This document shows positions 6,853 to 14,175 of a stretch of 64,000 nucleotides of DNA, piece after piece (the stretch's first letter is position 1; each line of letters begins with the position of its first letter). The DNA is from Sphingopyxis sp. YF1 (lineage in GTDB: Bacteria; Pseudomonadota; Alphaproteobacteria; Sphingomonadales; Sphingomonadaceae): NCBI RefSeq assembly GCF_022701295.1, contig NZ_CP033204.1, positions 2,790,001-2,854,000 on the forward strand, written 5' to 3'. The notes below the pieces were generated by a model, which did not search any database, was not told the origin of the DNA, and was given only the letters and a program-made list of their open reading frames with translations. A program made the translations under genes and the position numbers.

Positions 6853-7548
6853 ATGAGCAATATTCGCCCGATTTCTGACCCCACCGTCGCGACCGCGATG
6901 GTTGCGACCTTCCGGTCGATCGAGCACCGCGACGCGTTGCTCGCCGCGATCGCGAAGGCAAACAAGGACCTTGGCGACCAGGTCGTGTTCATCGGCATGG
7001 ACGTGTCGACCAAGCCCGACATGTCGGTCGAGGTGCTTGCGCGCGGACGTCCCAACGGCGCGATCGAGATCGTCAAGATGCAGCCGCCGATCGATCCGGC
7101 CGACGTGCCGGCATGCATGCGGCCCGATTGCATGCCGCCCGCACCGCCTTCCGTTTCACGCCCGCCGATCATCAAGAGCCGCGCGGAGCGACTTCGGGTT
7201 GAACAAACAAACAGTGATGGCCGGCGTAGCGCAGCGGTAGCGCGCCCGTTGCAAGGGGCGGTTCGCCGCGATCGGGTCGCACCCGATCGTGCCCCGCGCA
7301 CGATGGAGGAGGTCGCGGGTTCGAATCCCGCCGCCGGCCAACCCCGCCGCCAGCCCGGCCGCAACTGGATCGAGCAGCGGCAGGCTCGGATCGACGGCGC
7401 GATCGCGTTCCTTCGCGATCGGGGTGTCGTGGTGTCGATCATGGACAGGCAGGCGCCGATCCGCACCTATTTCGTCTCGGCAAACCGCCGCTCGCTCTAT
7501 GCCGAAGAGCTGGTCGAGATGGCGATCGAATGGGGCTGGGTCGAATGA
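6853..7548 (+). CDS. Early hypothetical protein with tRNA-like sequence embedded in frame
   Basis: The ATG at 6853 (or GTG at 6850) opens a 231-codon frame. Residues 1-122 form one block (SIEHRDALLAAIAKANKDLG) with a Cys/Met/Pro-rich end. The next roughly 41 codons translate a tRNA-like sequence and give MEEVAGSNPAAGQ, a sequence typical of translated tRNA T-arms. The last 65 residues (RNWIEQRQARIDGAIAFLRD) form a separate small block ending EWGWVE. The frame is open throughout, so either the RNA element was inserted without breaking the gene, or two genes are separated by it, with an internal ATG at 7303 available. No protein family was recognised. Confidence 0.55.
   Translation: MSNIRPISDPTVATAMVATFRSIEHRDALLAAIAKANKDLGDQVVFIGMDVSTKPDMSVEVLARGRPNGAIEIVKMQPPIDPADVPACMRPDCMPPAPPSVSRPPIIKSRAERLRVEQTNSDGRRSAAVARPLQGAVRRDRVAPDRAPRTMEEVAGSNPAAGQPRRQPGRNWIEQRQARIDGAIAFLRDRGVVVSIMDRQAPIRTYFVSANRRSLYAEELVEMAIEWGWVE
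7219..7340 (+). tRNA. tRNA-like element with abnormal, expanded anticodon/variable region
   Basis: The acceptor strands GCCGGCG (7220-7226) and CGCCGGC (7332-7338) pair over 7 bp, or 8 bp if G7219-C7339 is added. Then come T8-A9, a perfect 4-bp D stem (GCGC/GCGC, 7229-7243, loop AGCGGTA), and a perfect 5-bp T arm GCGGG-TTCGAAT-CCCGC (7315-7331) with the canonical TTCGAAT loop. The anticodon region is odd: GCCC/GGGC pairs around an 8-base loop GTTGCAAG (GCA would read Cys). About 54 further bases then precede the T arm, including a 9-bp hairpin CGATCGGGT-CGC-ACCCGATCG (7269-7289). CCA is not encoded. It may be a decayed tRNA, a tRNA with an insertion, or a tRNA mimic. Anticodon identity is uncertain. 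Confidence 0.6.
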
Positions 7549-7751
7549 CGAAACGCTCCTTCCAGACCATGATGGACATCAACGCGCATTGCACGTTTTG
7601 CGATGCGCGGTGCGATGCTCGCAATGCGCAGGCTTGGGCACATCAGCACGCCAAGACCACGGGCCATGTCGTCTATTTCTCCCCGGTCTTTAAGGTCGAA
7701 TCGGCGCAGCGTCCCTTGTTCGCGTTCGAACCGGCGGTGCCCGTCCGGTGA
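7545..7751 (+). CDS. C2H2-type zinc-finger-like protein, 68 aa
   Basis: The ATG at 7545 overlaps the previous stop (ATGA). The sequence HCTFCDARCDARNAQAWAHQ continues with HAKTTGHVVYF, giving Cys-x2-Cys and His-x5-His pairs about 17 residues apart, the layout of a single C2H2 finger. It ends in a GTGA overlap with the next gene. It is probably a small nucleic-acid-binding early protein; partner and function are unknown. Confidence 0.6.
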   Translation: MTKRSFQTMMDINAHCTFCDARCDARNAQAWAHQHAKTTGHVVYFSPVFKVESAQRPLFAFEPAVPVR

Positions 7752-8215
7752 CCAAGCGCAGCCCCGCCTTCAGTTCCGACCAGCTGGCCTTCACGTTCGA
7801 GGTGCCGCAGCCGCAGCGCCACGAGGGCGCCTTGGCTGGGCTGTCGCGCGAGGTTTCGTCGGCGGTGGCGCGCATCCTGAAAGAGGATGGCCGCAGCCGC
7901 CCGGCGCTGGCGGCTGCGCTGTCCGAGCTGCTCGACGAAGAGATCGACAAGATGACGATTGACGGCTGGGCGAGCGAGGCGCGTGACCGGTTCAACATCT
8001 CATTCGCGCGCCTGCTCGCGCTCGTCCAGGTCACCGACCGCGTCGACGTGCTGGACGCGCTGCTCCGCCGGATCGGCGTGGCCGCGCTGTTCGGCGAGGA
8101 AATCATGACCGCGCAGCTGGGCCATCTCGATCGCCAGATCGCCGAGCTGAACGCCCGCAAGAAACAAATCCAGCAACGAGCCGTGCCGATCGGGCGCGCG
8201 ACGGGGGACGCATGA
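7748..8215 (+). CDS. Hypothetical protein directly upstream of the transposase, 155 aa
   Basis: GTG at 7748 is the start, overlapping the previous TGA. The product is helical (EVSSAVARILKEDGRSRPAL, then ALSELLDEEIDKMTIDGWAS) and ends in a coiled segment, ELNARKKQIQQRAV. It overlaps the transposase start by 4 bases, so it is probably co-translated with it. It resembles early regulators found before transposase genes in Mu-like phages, but no named family is claimed. Confidence 0.6.
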   Translation: MTKRSPAFSSDQLAFTFEVPQPQRHEGALAGLSREVSSAVARILKEDGRSRPALAAALSELLDEEIDKMTIDGWASEARDRFNISFARLLALVQVTDRVDVLDALLRRIGVAALFGEEIMTAQLGHLDRQIAELNARKKQIQQRAVPIGRATGDA

Positions 8216-10158
8216 AATTCACCGGAGGAAAATTCTGGTTCTCGGCCAGCGAGCTTGCCGAGTTGAAATTGCCCGGCCTGCCGTCGTCGAAGCGCAAGGT
8301 GAACGAGCGCGCGGACAAGGAATGCTGGGCGCTGAAAGTCGATGCCGACGGCATGCCGCTGGCGCGGCCGCGCAAGGCGGTCGGCGGAGGCCTTGAATAT
8401 CATGTGTCGATCCTGCCCGCGGCGACGCAGACGGCGCTGGTGCGGCGCGGCATTTCGGTCGCGTGCGAGCCGACCGAGGACGAAGCGCTGCGTCAGGGCA
8501 CGGCATGGAGTTGGTACGAGGCGCAGTCCGGCAAGGTGAAGGCGGAGGCCGAGCGCCGCAACGCAATCCTGACGCAGGTCGAGGCGCTGATCGAGGGCGG
8601 CATCCCGGTCAGCAACGCGGTGGCGGCGGTGGCGATCGGCGAGAAGGTCGGCGGGTCGACGCTGCACGAATGGCGCGCGATGGTCAAAGGCGTGCCCGGC
8701 GCCGACTGGCTGCCGCATCTTGCCCCGCGCCGGAAGGGCGGCGGTCGGCAGGTCGATATCGACCCCGAGCTTTGGCAGGTGCTGATTTCCGATTATCTGC
8801 GTCCCGAACGCCCGACCTTCTCGTCCTGCTATTGGCGGGCCAGCCAGATCGGCGAGGCGAAGGGCCTCTCATTGCCGTCTGAGAAGACGTTGAAGCGCCG
8901 CTTCGACGCCGAGATCGACAAGCGCCTCGTCACCGCCAAGCGCCATGGGAAGGATGCGCTGCGCCAGATGCTGCCGCCGCAGCGCCGGTCGGTCGCACAC
9001 CTGCACGCGATGGAAGCGGTCGATATCGACGGGCACAAGTTCGACGTCTGGGTCCACCGCAAGGGCGCGAAGCCGAACGACAAGCCGATCCGCCCGACAA
9101 TGATCGCGATTCAGGACCTGCACAGCCGCAAGATGCTGGCGTGGCGGCTGGGCGAGAGCGAAAGTGCGTTGCTTACCCGCCTGACCTTTGCCGACCTGTT
9201 CCGCGATTATGGTATTCCGAAGCGCTGCACGAGCGACAATGGTCGCGCGTTCGCGTCGAAGGAAATCACCGGCGGCGCCGAGACGCGCAATCGCTTCACG
9301 ATCCGCGCCGACGATCCGACAGGGCTGCTGACCGCGCTGGGGATCAAGACCGACTGGGCGTTGCCCTATCGCGGTCAGTCCAAGCCGATCGAGCGCTTCT
9401 TCCGTGACGTCGCCGACTATATCTCGCGTCACCCGGCCTGCTCGGGGGCGTGGACGGGCAACCGGATCGACAACAAGCCCGATTACAAGCCCGACGCGAT
9501 CGAATGGGACACGTTCGTCCAGATCGTGAATGCCGGGGTGAAGGCGCTCAATGCCAAGCTGGGCCGCCGGACCGAGATGGCGAACGGGCGCAGCTTCGAC
9601 CAGGCGTTCAACGCCAGCTATGCGACGGCGCCGATCGGCAAGGCGACCGAAGAACAGATGCGGCTCGCGCTGCTGACTGCCGACCGCGTGACGACCGACC
9701 GCAAAAGCGGCGAGATCAAGCTGGCGAAAAATCGCTATTGGTCGCCCGAGCTGATGCAGATCGCGGGCCAGAAGGTGACGATCCGCTTCGACCCCGACCA
9801 GCTGCACGGTGATATCCATGTCTATGACCCGACGGGCCGCTTTCTCGTCACCGCGCAGCTGATCGAGGACAGTGGATTTCACAGTCTGGAAGCCGCGCGC
9901 GCGCGGGCCAAGCTGGAACGCGACCATCGCAAGGCGACCCGCGAGCTGGAAGAGCGCGAGCAGTTGCTCGTCGCCTCGTCGATCGCGGCGATGCTGCCCG
10001 ACACGGCCGAACCCGAATTGCCCGAGCCCGAGGTTATCCGGGTGGTGCGTCCGCGCCATCGCAACGGGTCCGCGGCCGTTGCCGTGCAGGCCGAACAGAC
10101 CCCGAATTTCATGAACCGTTTTGGTGCCGCCGTCGCGCAGTTCCGGGTGGTCGAATGA
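8212..10158 (+). CDS. MuA-type DDE transposase
   Basis: The 648-residue protein (Mu A is 663) begins with a Mu-type N-terminal DNA-binding domain (FWFSASELAELKLPGLPSSK). Its RNase H-like catalytic core shows Asp273 in VDIDGHKFDVWV, Asp342 in CTSDNGRAFASKE and Glu394 in YRGQSKPIERFF. These sit almost exactly where Mu A has D269, D336 and E392. A Mu-transposase C-terminal barrel follows (RYWSPELMQIAGQKVTIRFD), then a charged helical tail that in Mu contacts the B protein and ClpX. It cuts and joins the TG...CA ends during integration and replicative transposition. The start ATG overlaps the upstream gene. Confidence 0.97.
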   Translation: MKFTGGKFWFSASELAELKLPGLPSSKRKVNERADKECWALKVDADGMPLARPRKAVGGGLEYHVSILPAATQTALVRRGISVACEPTEDEALRQGTAWSWYEAQSGKVKAEAERRNAILTQVEALIEGGIPVSNAVAAVAIGEKVGGSTLHEWRAMVKGVPGADWLPHLAPRRKGGGRQVDIDPELWQVLISDYLRPERPTFSSCYWRASQIGEAKGLSLPSEKTLKRRFDAEIDKRLVTAKRHGKDALRQMLPPQRRSVAHLHAMEAVDIDGHKFDVWVHRKGAKPNDKPIRPTMIAIQDLHSRKMLAWRLGESESALLTRLTFADLFRDYGIPKRCTSDNGRAFASKEITGGAETRNRFTIRADDPTGLLTALGIKTDWALPYRGQSKPIERFFRDVADYISRHPACSGAWTGNRIDNKPDYKPDAIEWDTFVQIVNAGVKALNAKLGRRTEMANGRSFDQAFNASYATAPIGKATEEQMRLALLTADRVTTDRKSGEIKLAKNRYWSPELMQIAGQKVTIRFDPDQLHGDIHVYDPTGRFLVTAQLIEDSGFHSLEAARARAKLERDHRKATRELEEREQLLVASSIAAMLPDTAEPELPEPEVIRVVRPRHRNGSAAVAVQAEQTPNFMNRFGAAVAQFRVVE

Positions 10159-10162
10159 AAGC

Positions 10163-10192
10163 GGCGGCGGAGGGTTAGGAGCCTCCGCCGCC
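10163..10192 (+). promoter_or_regulatory. Strong hairpin between transposase and B genes
   Basis: Eleven perfect base pairs (GGCGGCGGAGG, 10163-10173, with CCTCCGCCGCC, 10182-10192) flank an 8-base loop. It begins just after the transposase stop and ends 36 bases before the B start. No U-tract follows, so it may set mRNA stability or partial attenuation between the A and B genes rather than full termination. Confidence 0.5.
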
Positions 10193-10227
10193 GGCAATGT
10201 CCCGTGAAAGACAAAGGAAAGCGTAGC

Positions 10228-11187
10228 ATGAACAATCCCGAAAATCAGCCCGTCGATATCGAAGACCAGCGCGCTTGGCTGATCGATCATAAGGCGGCCA
10301 CCGGCATGAGCTGGTCGGACTTGGAAAAGCGCATCGGTCGCGCCGCCGGGACGCTCAGCCAGTTCGCCAGCGCCAAGGGCTATGCCGGCGACGAGAAGGG
10401 CGTTGCCGAACAGGTCTATCGTTATCAGCAGCAGCTGCTCAGCCAGAAGGCGTTTGCCGTGACGGCGCCCGAGCTGCCGACCTTCTTCGCGGGGCCGACC
10501 GCTAGCGAAGTCATCCAAATCCTGACCTATGGTCAGCGCGGTCGCATTGTCGTGATCGCTACCGGCGCCGGCATGGGCAAGACCAAGGCGATCGACCATT
10601 ATCGCGCCAGCGTGTCGAACGTCTGGAAAGCGACGATCCGCCCGTCGTCGTCGGGTGTCATGAACATGCTGCTCGCGGTGCTCGCCGCGCTGGGCGAGCG
10701 CGACATCACCGGACCGCCGAACAAGCTCAGTCAGCTGATCATCGACAAGGTTCGTAACAGTGGCGGGCTGATCGTCATCGACGAAGCTCAACATCTGTCG
10801 GAAAAATCGCTCGAAGAGCTGCGCAGCCTGCACGATGAGACCGGCGTCGGCATCGCGCTCGTCGGCAATATTTCGGTGCTATCGCGGCTCGAAGGCGGCA
10901 CCCGCAAGGCGAATTTCGCGCAGCTGTTCAGTCGGGTCGGCATGCGCATGGTCCGCGCCCAGCCTCTGCAAGGCGACGCCGACGCGCTTTGCGATGCGTG
11001 GAACATCGGCGACGCGAAGATCATCACCGCAGTGCGCGAAATCTGCCAGAAGCCGGGCGCGCTGCGCGGCGCGACGATGACGCTTGAGCTGGCGCACATG
11101 ATCGCGGCGAGCGAGGGCCAGACGGTCAACGCCGGTCACGTCCGCGATTGTTGGGCGCAGCTCTCGACCCGGCAGATCGCGGCGTGA
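10228..11187 (+). CDS. MuB-type AAA+ ATPase, transposition target selector
   Basis: The ATG at 10228 (MNNPENQ...) has a GGAAAG ribosome-binding site; an upstream GTG at 10204 is less likely. The 319-residue product has an N-terminal HTH (WSDLEKRIGRAAGTLSQFAS) as in Mu B. Walker A is GAGMGKT (113-119) and Walker B is LIVIDEAQ (Asp185-Glu186). AAA_22-type sequence follows, with a C-terminal DNA-binding helical part. In Mu, B forms ATP-dependent filaments on target DNA, stimulates A and gives target immunity. It is the only gene in the early run separated from its neighbour by a hairpin. Confidence 0.95.
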   Translation: MNNPENQPVDIEDQRAWLIDHKAATGMSWSDLEKRIGRAAGTLSQFASAKGYAGDEKGVAEQVYRYQQQLLSQKAFAVTAPELPTFFAGPTASEVIQILTYGQRGRIVVIATGAGMGKTKAIDHYRASVSNVWKATIRPSSSGVMNMLLAVLAALGERDITGPPNKLSQLIIDKVRNSGGLIVIDEAQHLSEKSLEELRSLHDETGVGIALVGNISVLSRLEGGTRKANFAQLFSRVGMRMVRAQPLQGDADALCDAWNIGDAKIITAVREICQKPGALRGATMTLELAHMIAASEGQTVNAGHVRDCWAQLSTRQIAA

Positions 11188-11339
11188 CCCGCATGTCGGA
11201 CATCGCGGCCGCGCTGACGCGGCAGGGGCGCGACCGGCCTTCGGTCGTCGCGCTCAAGCTCTATGCCTTTGCGTGGATCGTCATCTTTGGCGCGCTGGGC
11301 GTGATGGTCGCGGGCGTGATGACGGGAGCGATCGAATGA
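11184..11339 (+). CDS. Single-pass membrane protein, 51 aa
   Basis: A GTG at 11184 overlaps the B stop (GTGA); the ATG at 11193 (MSDIAAAL...) is an alternative. The C-terminal half, LYAFAWIVIFGALGVMVAGV, is one clear transmembrane helix. It is too short to have been listed as a well-supported gene on its own, but the overlaps on both sides (ATGA with the next gene) support it. Function unknown. Confidence 0.55.
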   Translation: MTRMSDIAAALTRQGRDRPSVVALKLYAFAWIVIFGALGVMVAGVMTGAIE

Positions 11340-11596
11340 GCATCCCCATGTTCCGCGACCGCGCGCACGCCAAACGGTGGCTGGCCGAAAAGGCGGCGGT
11401 GATCGGCGCGCTCGAAGCGCTCGGTACCCGCGAGGAGATCGAGGCGGCGTCCTTCGAATATGCGCTGGTGCGGGCGTGGTTGGGCGACGATCGGGACATG
11501 CGTTCGCCGCGTCCCTGGTATGTCGAGCTGGCGCTCGTCGCGGCCTTCACGCTGGTGCTGATCGGCGTGCTTTGGCTGGCGGGAGAAATCCGGTGA
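11336..11596 (+). CDS. Tail-anchored small membrane protein, 86 aa
   Basis: It begins MSIPMFRDRAHAKRWLAEKA and has a helical soluble part and a C-terminal transmembrane helix (ELALVAAFTLVLIGVLWLAG). Start and stop overlap both neighbours (ATGA, GTGA). Two consecutive genes encoding single-helix membrane proteins suggest an early membrane function, but none can be named. Confidence 0.55.
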   Translation: MSIPMFRDRAHAKRWLAEKAAVIGALEALGTREEIEAASFEYALVRAWLGDDRDMRSPRPWYVELALVAAFTLVLIGVLWLAGEIR

Positions 11597-12333
11597 GCGT
11601 CGCGGCCCGTGCCTTCGTCACTCCCGGCGACCAGCGTCGCCGGGGGCTGCTCGCCAAGGTCCATATCGCGAAGAAGCAACTCGGCCTGTCGGACGATGAT
11701 TATCGCGCGATCATCTTCACGCACTGCTCGGCGACGCCGATCGAACAGGCGAGCGATGAAGACCTCGCGCTCGCCAGCGCGCGCAACGCGACAGACGATC
11801 AGCTGGAGCGCATCGTCCAGCATTTCGCGCAGCGCGGATTCAAGACGGTCGCGAAGGTGCCGGGTCGCAAGGCGCCCGCGGCCGACTTCCCCGCGGCGAA
11901 GAAGGCGCGCGCGCTGTGGATTTCGCTCTACCAGCTCGGGGCGGTGCGCAACCGGTCGGACGCCGCGCTGGAGGCGTTTGCGAAGCGCCAGATGCAGGTC
12001 GAGAATTGGCGCTGGTCCGACCAGTCGATGTCGTACCGGCTGATCGAGGCGCTCAAAGCGATGGCGAAGCGCCATGGCTGGGACGTCGGCGAGGGCAGCC
12101 ACGCGAAGCTGATCGGGAGCAAATACCGGCTCAACCGCGCGATCCTGAAAAAGCTGGTCGACGCCGGCGTCGCGCACCCGGACTGGCGCGTGCCCGAGGC
12201 GTTGTTCCGCCTGACCGGCGAGGAAGTCCGTGAAATCGACCTGACCCTGTCGATCGAGTTGCAGACGCGCGTGTCGCAGCTGCTCGGCGACGTCCTGCGC
12301 GACCGCGCGCCCATGCACAACCCGGAGGCCTGA
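11593..12333 (+). CDS. gemA: GemA family protein (Mu gp16-like)
   Basis: From GTG 11593 the 246-residue product starts with GTG-coded Met followed by SVAARAFVTPGDQRRRGLLA. It contains KVHIAKKQLGLSDDDYRAII followed by ARALWISLYQLGAVRNRSDA. These are the two conserved blocks of the phage GemA/gp16 family. In Mu, GemA alters host gene expression and DNA supercoiling. It is located between B and the Mor-type activator, as in Mu's semi-essential early region. Confidence 0.9.
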   Translation: MSVAARAFVTPGDQRRRGLLAKVHIAKKQLGLSDDDYRAIIFTHCSATPIEQASDEDLALASARNATDDQLERIVQHFAQRGFKTVAKVPGRKAPAADFPAAKKARALWISLYQLGAVRNRSDAALEAFAKRQMQVENWRWSDQSMSYRLIEALKAMAKRHGWDVGEGSHAKLIGSKYRLNRAILKKLVDAGVAHPDWRVPEALFRLTGEEVREIDLTLSIELQTRVSQLLGDVLRDRAPMHNPEA

Positions 12334-12334
12334 C

Positions 12335-12526
12335 ATGCAAGATTATCGCCTGCACCGCGACAAGCTGCGCACCGATCGCGAACCGCTGGAGTTCCGTACG
12401 TTGCCGCTGTTCGAAACCCGCGCGCAGCGGCTTCGCCGCGAGGCGGCGCGCCAGCGCGCGCTGACCTTTGCCGGCGGAGTCGGCTTCGCCATCGCGGCGA
12501 TCGCCGCGCTGGCGGTTATCTTCTGA
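12335..12526 (+). CDS. Basic membrane-anchored protein, 63 aa
   Basis: MQDYRLHRDKLRTDREPLEF is a charged N-terminus, followed by an Arg-rich stretch and a C-terminal transmembrane helix (GGVGFAIAAIAALAVIF). It starts one base after the GemA stop. No family recognised. Confidence 0.5.
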   Translation: MQDYRLHRDKLRTDREPLEFRTLPLFETRAQRLRREAARQRALTFAGGVGFAIAAIAALAVIF

Positions 12527-12530
12527 TCCC

Positions 12531-12914
12531 ATGAAGCAATCGCGAATCCTCGATTCCGCGATCTTTGACCAGGTCGCTGCCGTGATCGGCAGCGGCGACG
12601 CCGCCAAGCTGTGCGATCGGCTGGGAGGCACGTGCCTTTATGTGCCCGCCAGCGTCGGCACGAATCATCCGATCACGCTCGCGATCGGCGCCGCTGCCGC
12701 GAAATTGCTTTGCGAACATTTCACCGGCGAGCAGCTCCAGCTTCCCAAGGCCTGGCACCGCAAGCGGCGCGTCATCGAACTCGCGGCGCAGGAGCCGAAA
12801 CTGACGCTCGCCGAGATCGCGCTTGCCACCGACTACAGCCAGCGGCATGTCATCCGCATCCTGGCCGAATCCCAAGAGGATGACGGCCAGCTGGACCTCT
12901 TCGCCGACTTGTGA
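12531..12914 (+). CDS. Mor/C-type transcription activator of middle/late genes
   Basis: The 127-residue product contains LCDRLGGTCLYVPASVGTNH and LLCEHFTGEQLQLPKAW, the paired dimerisation signatures of the Mor/C family. A C-terminal HTH follows (LAEIALATDYSQRHVIRILA). In Mu, Mor activates the middle promoter and C the four late promoters; only one such gene is seen here, so it may do both jobs. The gene ends inside a dyad element (TGAC-GAAT-GTCA) that recurs upstream of the head operon, which makes this protein the natural candidate to bind it. Confidence 0.9.
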   Translation: MKQSRILDSAIFDQVAAVIGSGDAAKLCDRLGGTCLYVPASVGTNHPITLAIGAAAAKLLCEHFTGEQLQLPKAWHRKRRVIELAAQEPKLTLAEIALATDYSQRHVIRILAESQEDDGQLDLFADL

Positions 12915-12955
12915 CGAATGTCATCTGACCGCGCGGCGCCCGACGCGCCATTGCA
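12910..12955 (+). promoter_or_regulatory. Late promoter candidate, Plys position
   Basis: TGTGAC, three bases, then TGTCATCTGACC (12910-12930) contain the dyad TGAC-N4-GTCA. Seventeen bases later comes CCATTGCA (12948-12955). The same two blocks with the same 17-base spacing occur at 24915-24960. The dyad is a plausible activator site and CATTGC a plausible -10. If so, transcription would start within a few bases of the endolysin ATG at 12962, which lacks a Shine-Dalgarno, so the mRNA might be nearly leaderless. Confidence 0.65.
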
Positions 12956-12961
12956 GCGGTC

Positions 12962-13627
12962 ATGGGGAGCGACACCAACACCACCGAAACGGACGACATC
13001 GTCGTCGAAAGCTGGACGCCGCGCTTTGCGCGCGCTGTCGACAAGCTGCTGAAAATCGAAGGCGGGTTCGTCGACGATCCGGTCGATCGCGGCGGCGCCA
13101 CGAAATACGGCTGGTCGCTGCGCACGCTGGTCCATGAAGGCGCGATCGACCTCGACGAAGATGGGCGGCTCGACTTCGACCTCGACGGCGACGGCGACAT
13201 CGATCGCGACGATGTCCGCAAGCTGACGCGCGGCGACGCGAAGTTCCTCTACCACCGCTGTTTCTGGCAGCGCCTGGGCGCCGATAACCTGCCGCGACCG
13301 ATCGGCGAGATGCTGTTCGACCAGGGCGTCAACGCCGGGCTGGGCAATGCGCGCCGGCTGCTCCAGCTCGCGCTCAACCGCTGCCTTGCCCGCGCAGTCG
13401 CCAGCGCCAAGCCCGAGGCGCTCAGCGCCGACCGCAATCTCGGCCCGCTCACGATGAAGGCGCTGGACTGGGTGCTGAAATGGCCGGCGCTCGGCATGCC
13501 GGCGCTGATCGACGCGTACCGCACCGAAGTGCGGCTTCGCTACCGCGCGATCGCCGCCGCCAATCCTTCGCAGAAGCGATTCCTGAATGGCTGGCTGGCG
13601 CGCGCCGACGAACTGGGGAGGGATTGA
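12962..13627 (+). CDS. Endolysin, glycoside hydrolase 108 family, with EF-hand insertion
   Basis: The 221-residue product shows KIEGGFVDDPVDRGGATKYG, the GH108 (secretion activator/muramidase) signature with Glu33 as the expected catalytic acid. A C-terminal peptidoglycan-binding-like half follows (IGEMLFDQGVNAGLGNARRL). Between them lies an acidic insertion whose core, DLDGDGDIDRDD (73-84), is a textbook EF-hand calcium loop preceded by a second, weaker loop (DLDEDGRLDFD). There is no signal peptide, so export to peptidoglycan would depend on the holin candidate. It is first in the lysis operon behind the Plys-like element. Confidence 0.9.
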   Translation: MGSDTNTTETDDIVVESWTPRFARAVDKLLKIEGGFVDDPVDRGGATKYGWSLRTLVHEGAIDLDEDGRLDFDLDGDGDIDRDDVRKLTRGDAKFLYHRCFWQRLGADNLPRPIGEMLFDQGVNAGLGNARRLLQLALNRCLARAVASAKPEALSADRNLGPLTMKALDWVLKWPALGMPALIDAYRTEVRLRYRAIAAANPSQKRFLNGWLARADELGRD

Positions 13628-14175
13628 TGAAGGTCTTGTCGGGATTTCGGCTGTTCGGCGCGGCGACGGGCGCGCTGCTGCTCGCCGCGTTGATCATCGG
13701 CGCGTGGACCGGGCTCGCCGCGAAACGCGATCTCAAGCAGCTGCGCGGCGACGTCGCCAGTTGCTCGCTCGCGGCCGAGAAAGCCAGCGCGCCCGCCGAT
13801 CGCTGCGCCGAGCCGGTCAAGGCGGTGATCACCGCCGCGCGCCAGGCGAAGCAATGCGACGTCGCGCTGGTCGCCCGCAACCGCGATGCAACGCGCTTCG
13901 CGATCCACTCGGCCTGTTCGACCGCGGTCAAGGCCGAGGTTGCGGCGCGCACCGCCGCCGAGGATGGACAGCGCGCGGCCGAGGGCGAGGTCGACCGGCT
14001 GATCGCCGACCAGGGAAAGATCGCCGACCGCGCCGAGGCGCGCGGTCGCGACCAGGCAAAAAGAAAGGACGCCGCCGATGACGCGATCAAATCCGCGCCG
14101 AGCGCTGGCGATGGCAGCGGCACTCGCAAGCATTGCGATGCTGCCTGCCTGCGCAAACTCTCCCGCGCAGCCTGA
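13627..14175 (+). CDS. Inner-membrane spanin candidate (Rz-like)
   Basis: The 182-residue product has an N-terminal transmembrane helix (GAATGALLLAALIIGAWTGL) and a long Ala/charged coiled-coil periplasmic region (AAEGEVDRLIADQGKIADRA). This is the architecture of Rz i-spanins. The start overlaps the endolysin stop. An o-spanin-like lipoprotein gene begins inside its 3' part in another frame, the classical Rz/Rz1 nesting, which is the best support for the call. Confidence 0.75.
   Translation: MKVLSGFRLFGAATGALLLAALIIGAWTGLAAKRDLKQLRGDVASCSLAAEKASAPADRCAEPVKAVITAARQAKQCDVALVARNRDATRFAIHSACSTAVKAEVAARTAAEDGQRAAEGEVDRLIADQGKIADRAEARGRDQAKRKDAADDAIKSAPSAGDGSGTRKHCDAACLRKLSRAA

Noticed and set aside
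8869..10833. 654-codon minus-strand frame
   Set aside because: Shadow of the transposase and B genes, produced by high GC3 on the coding strand.
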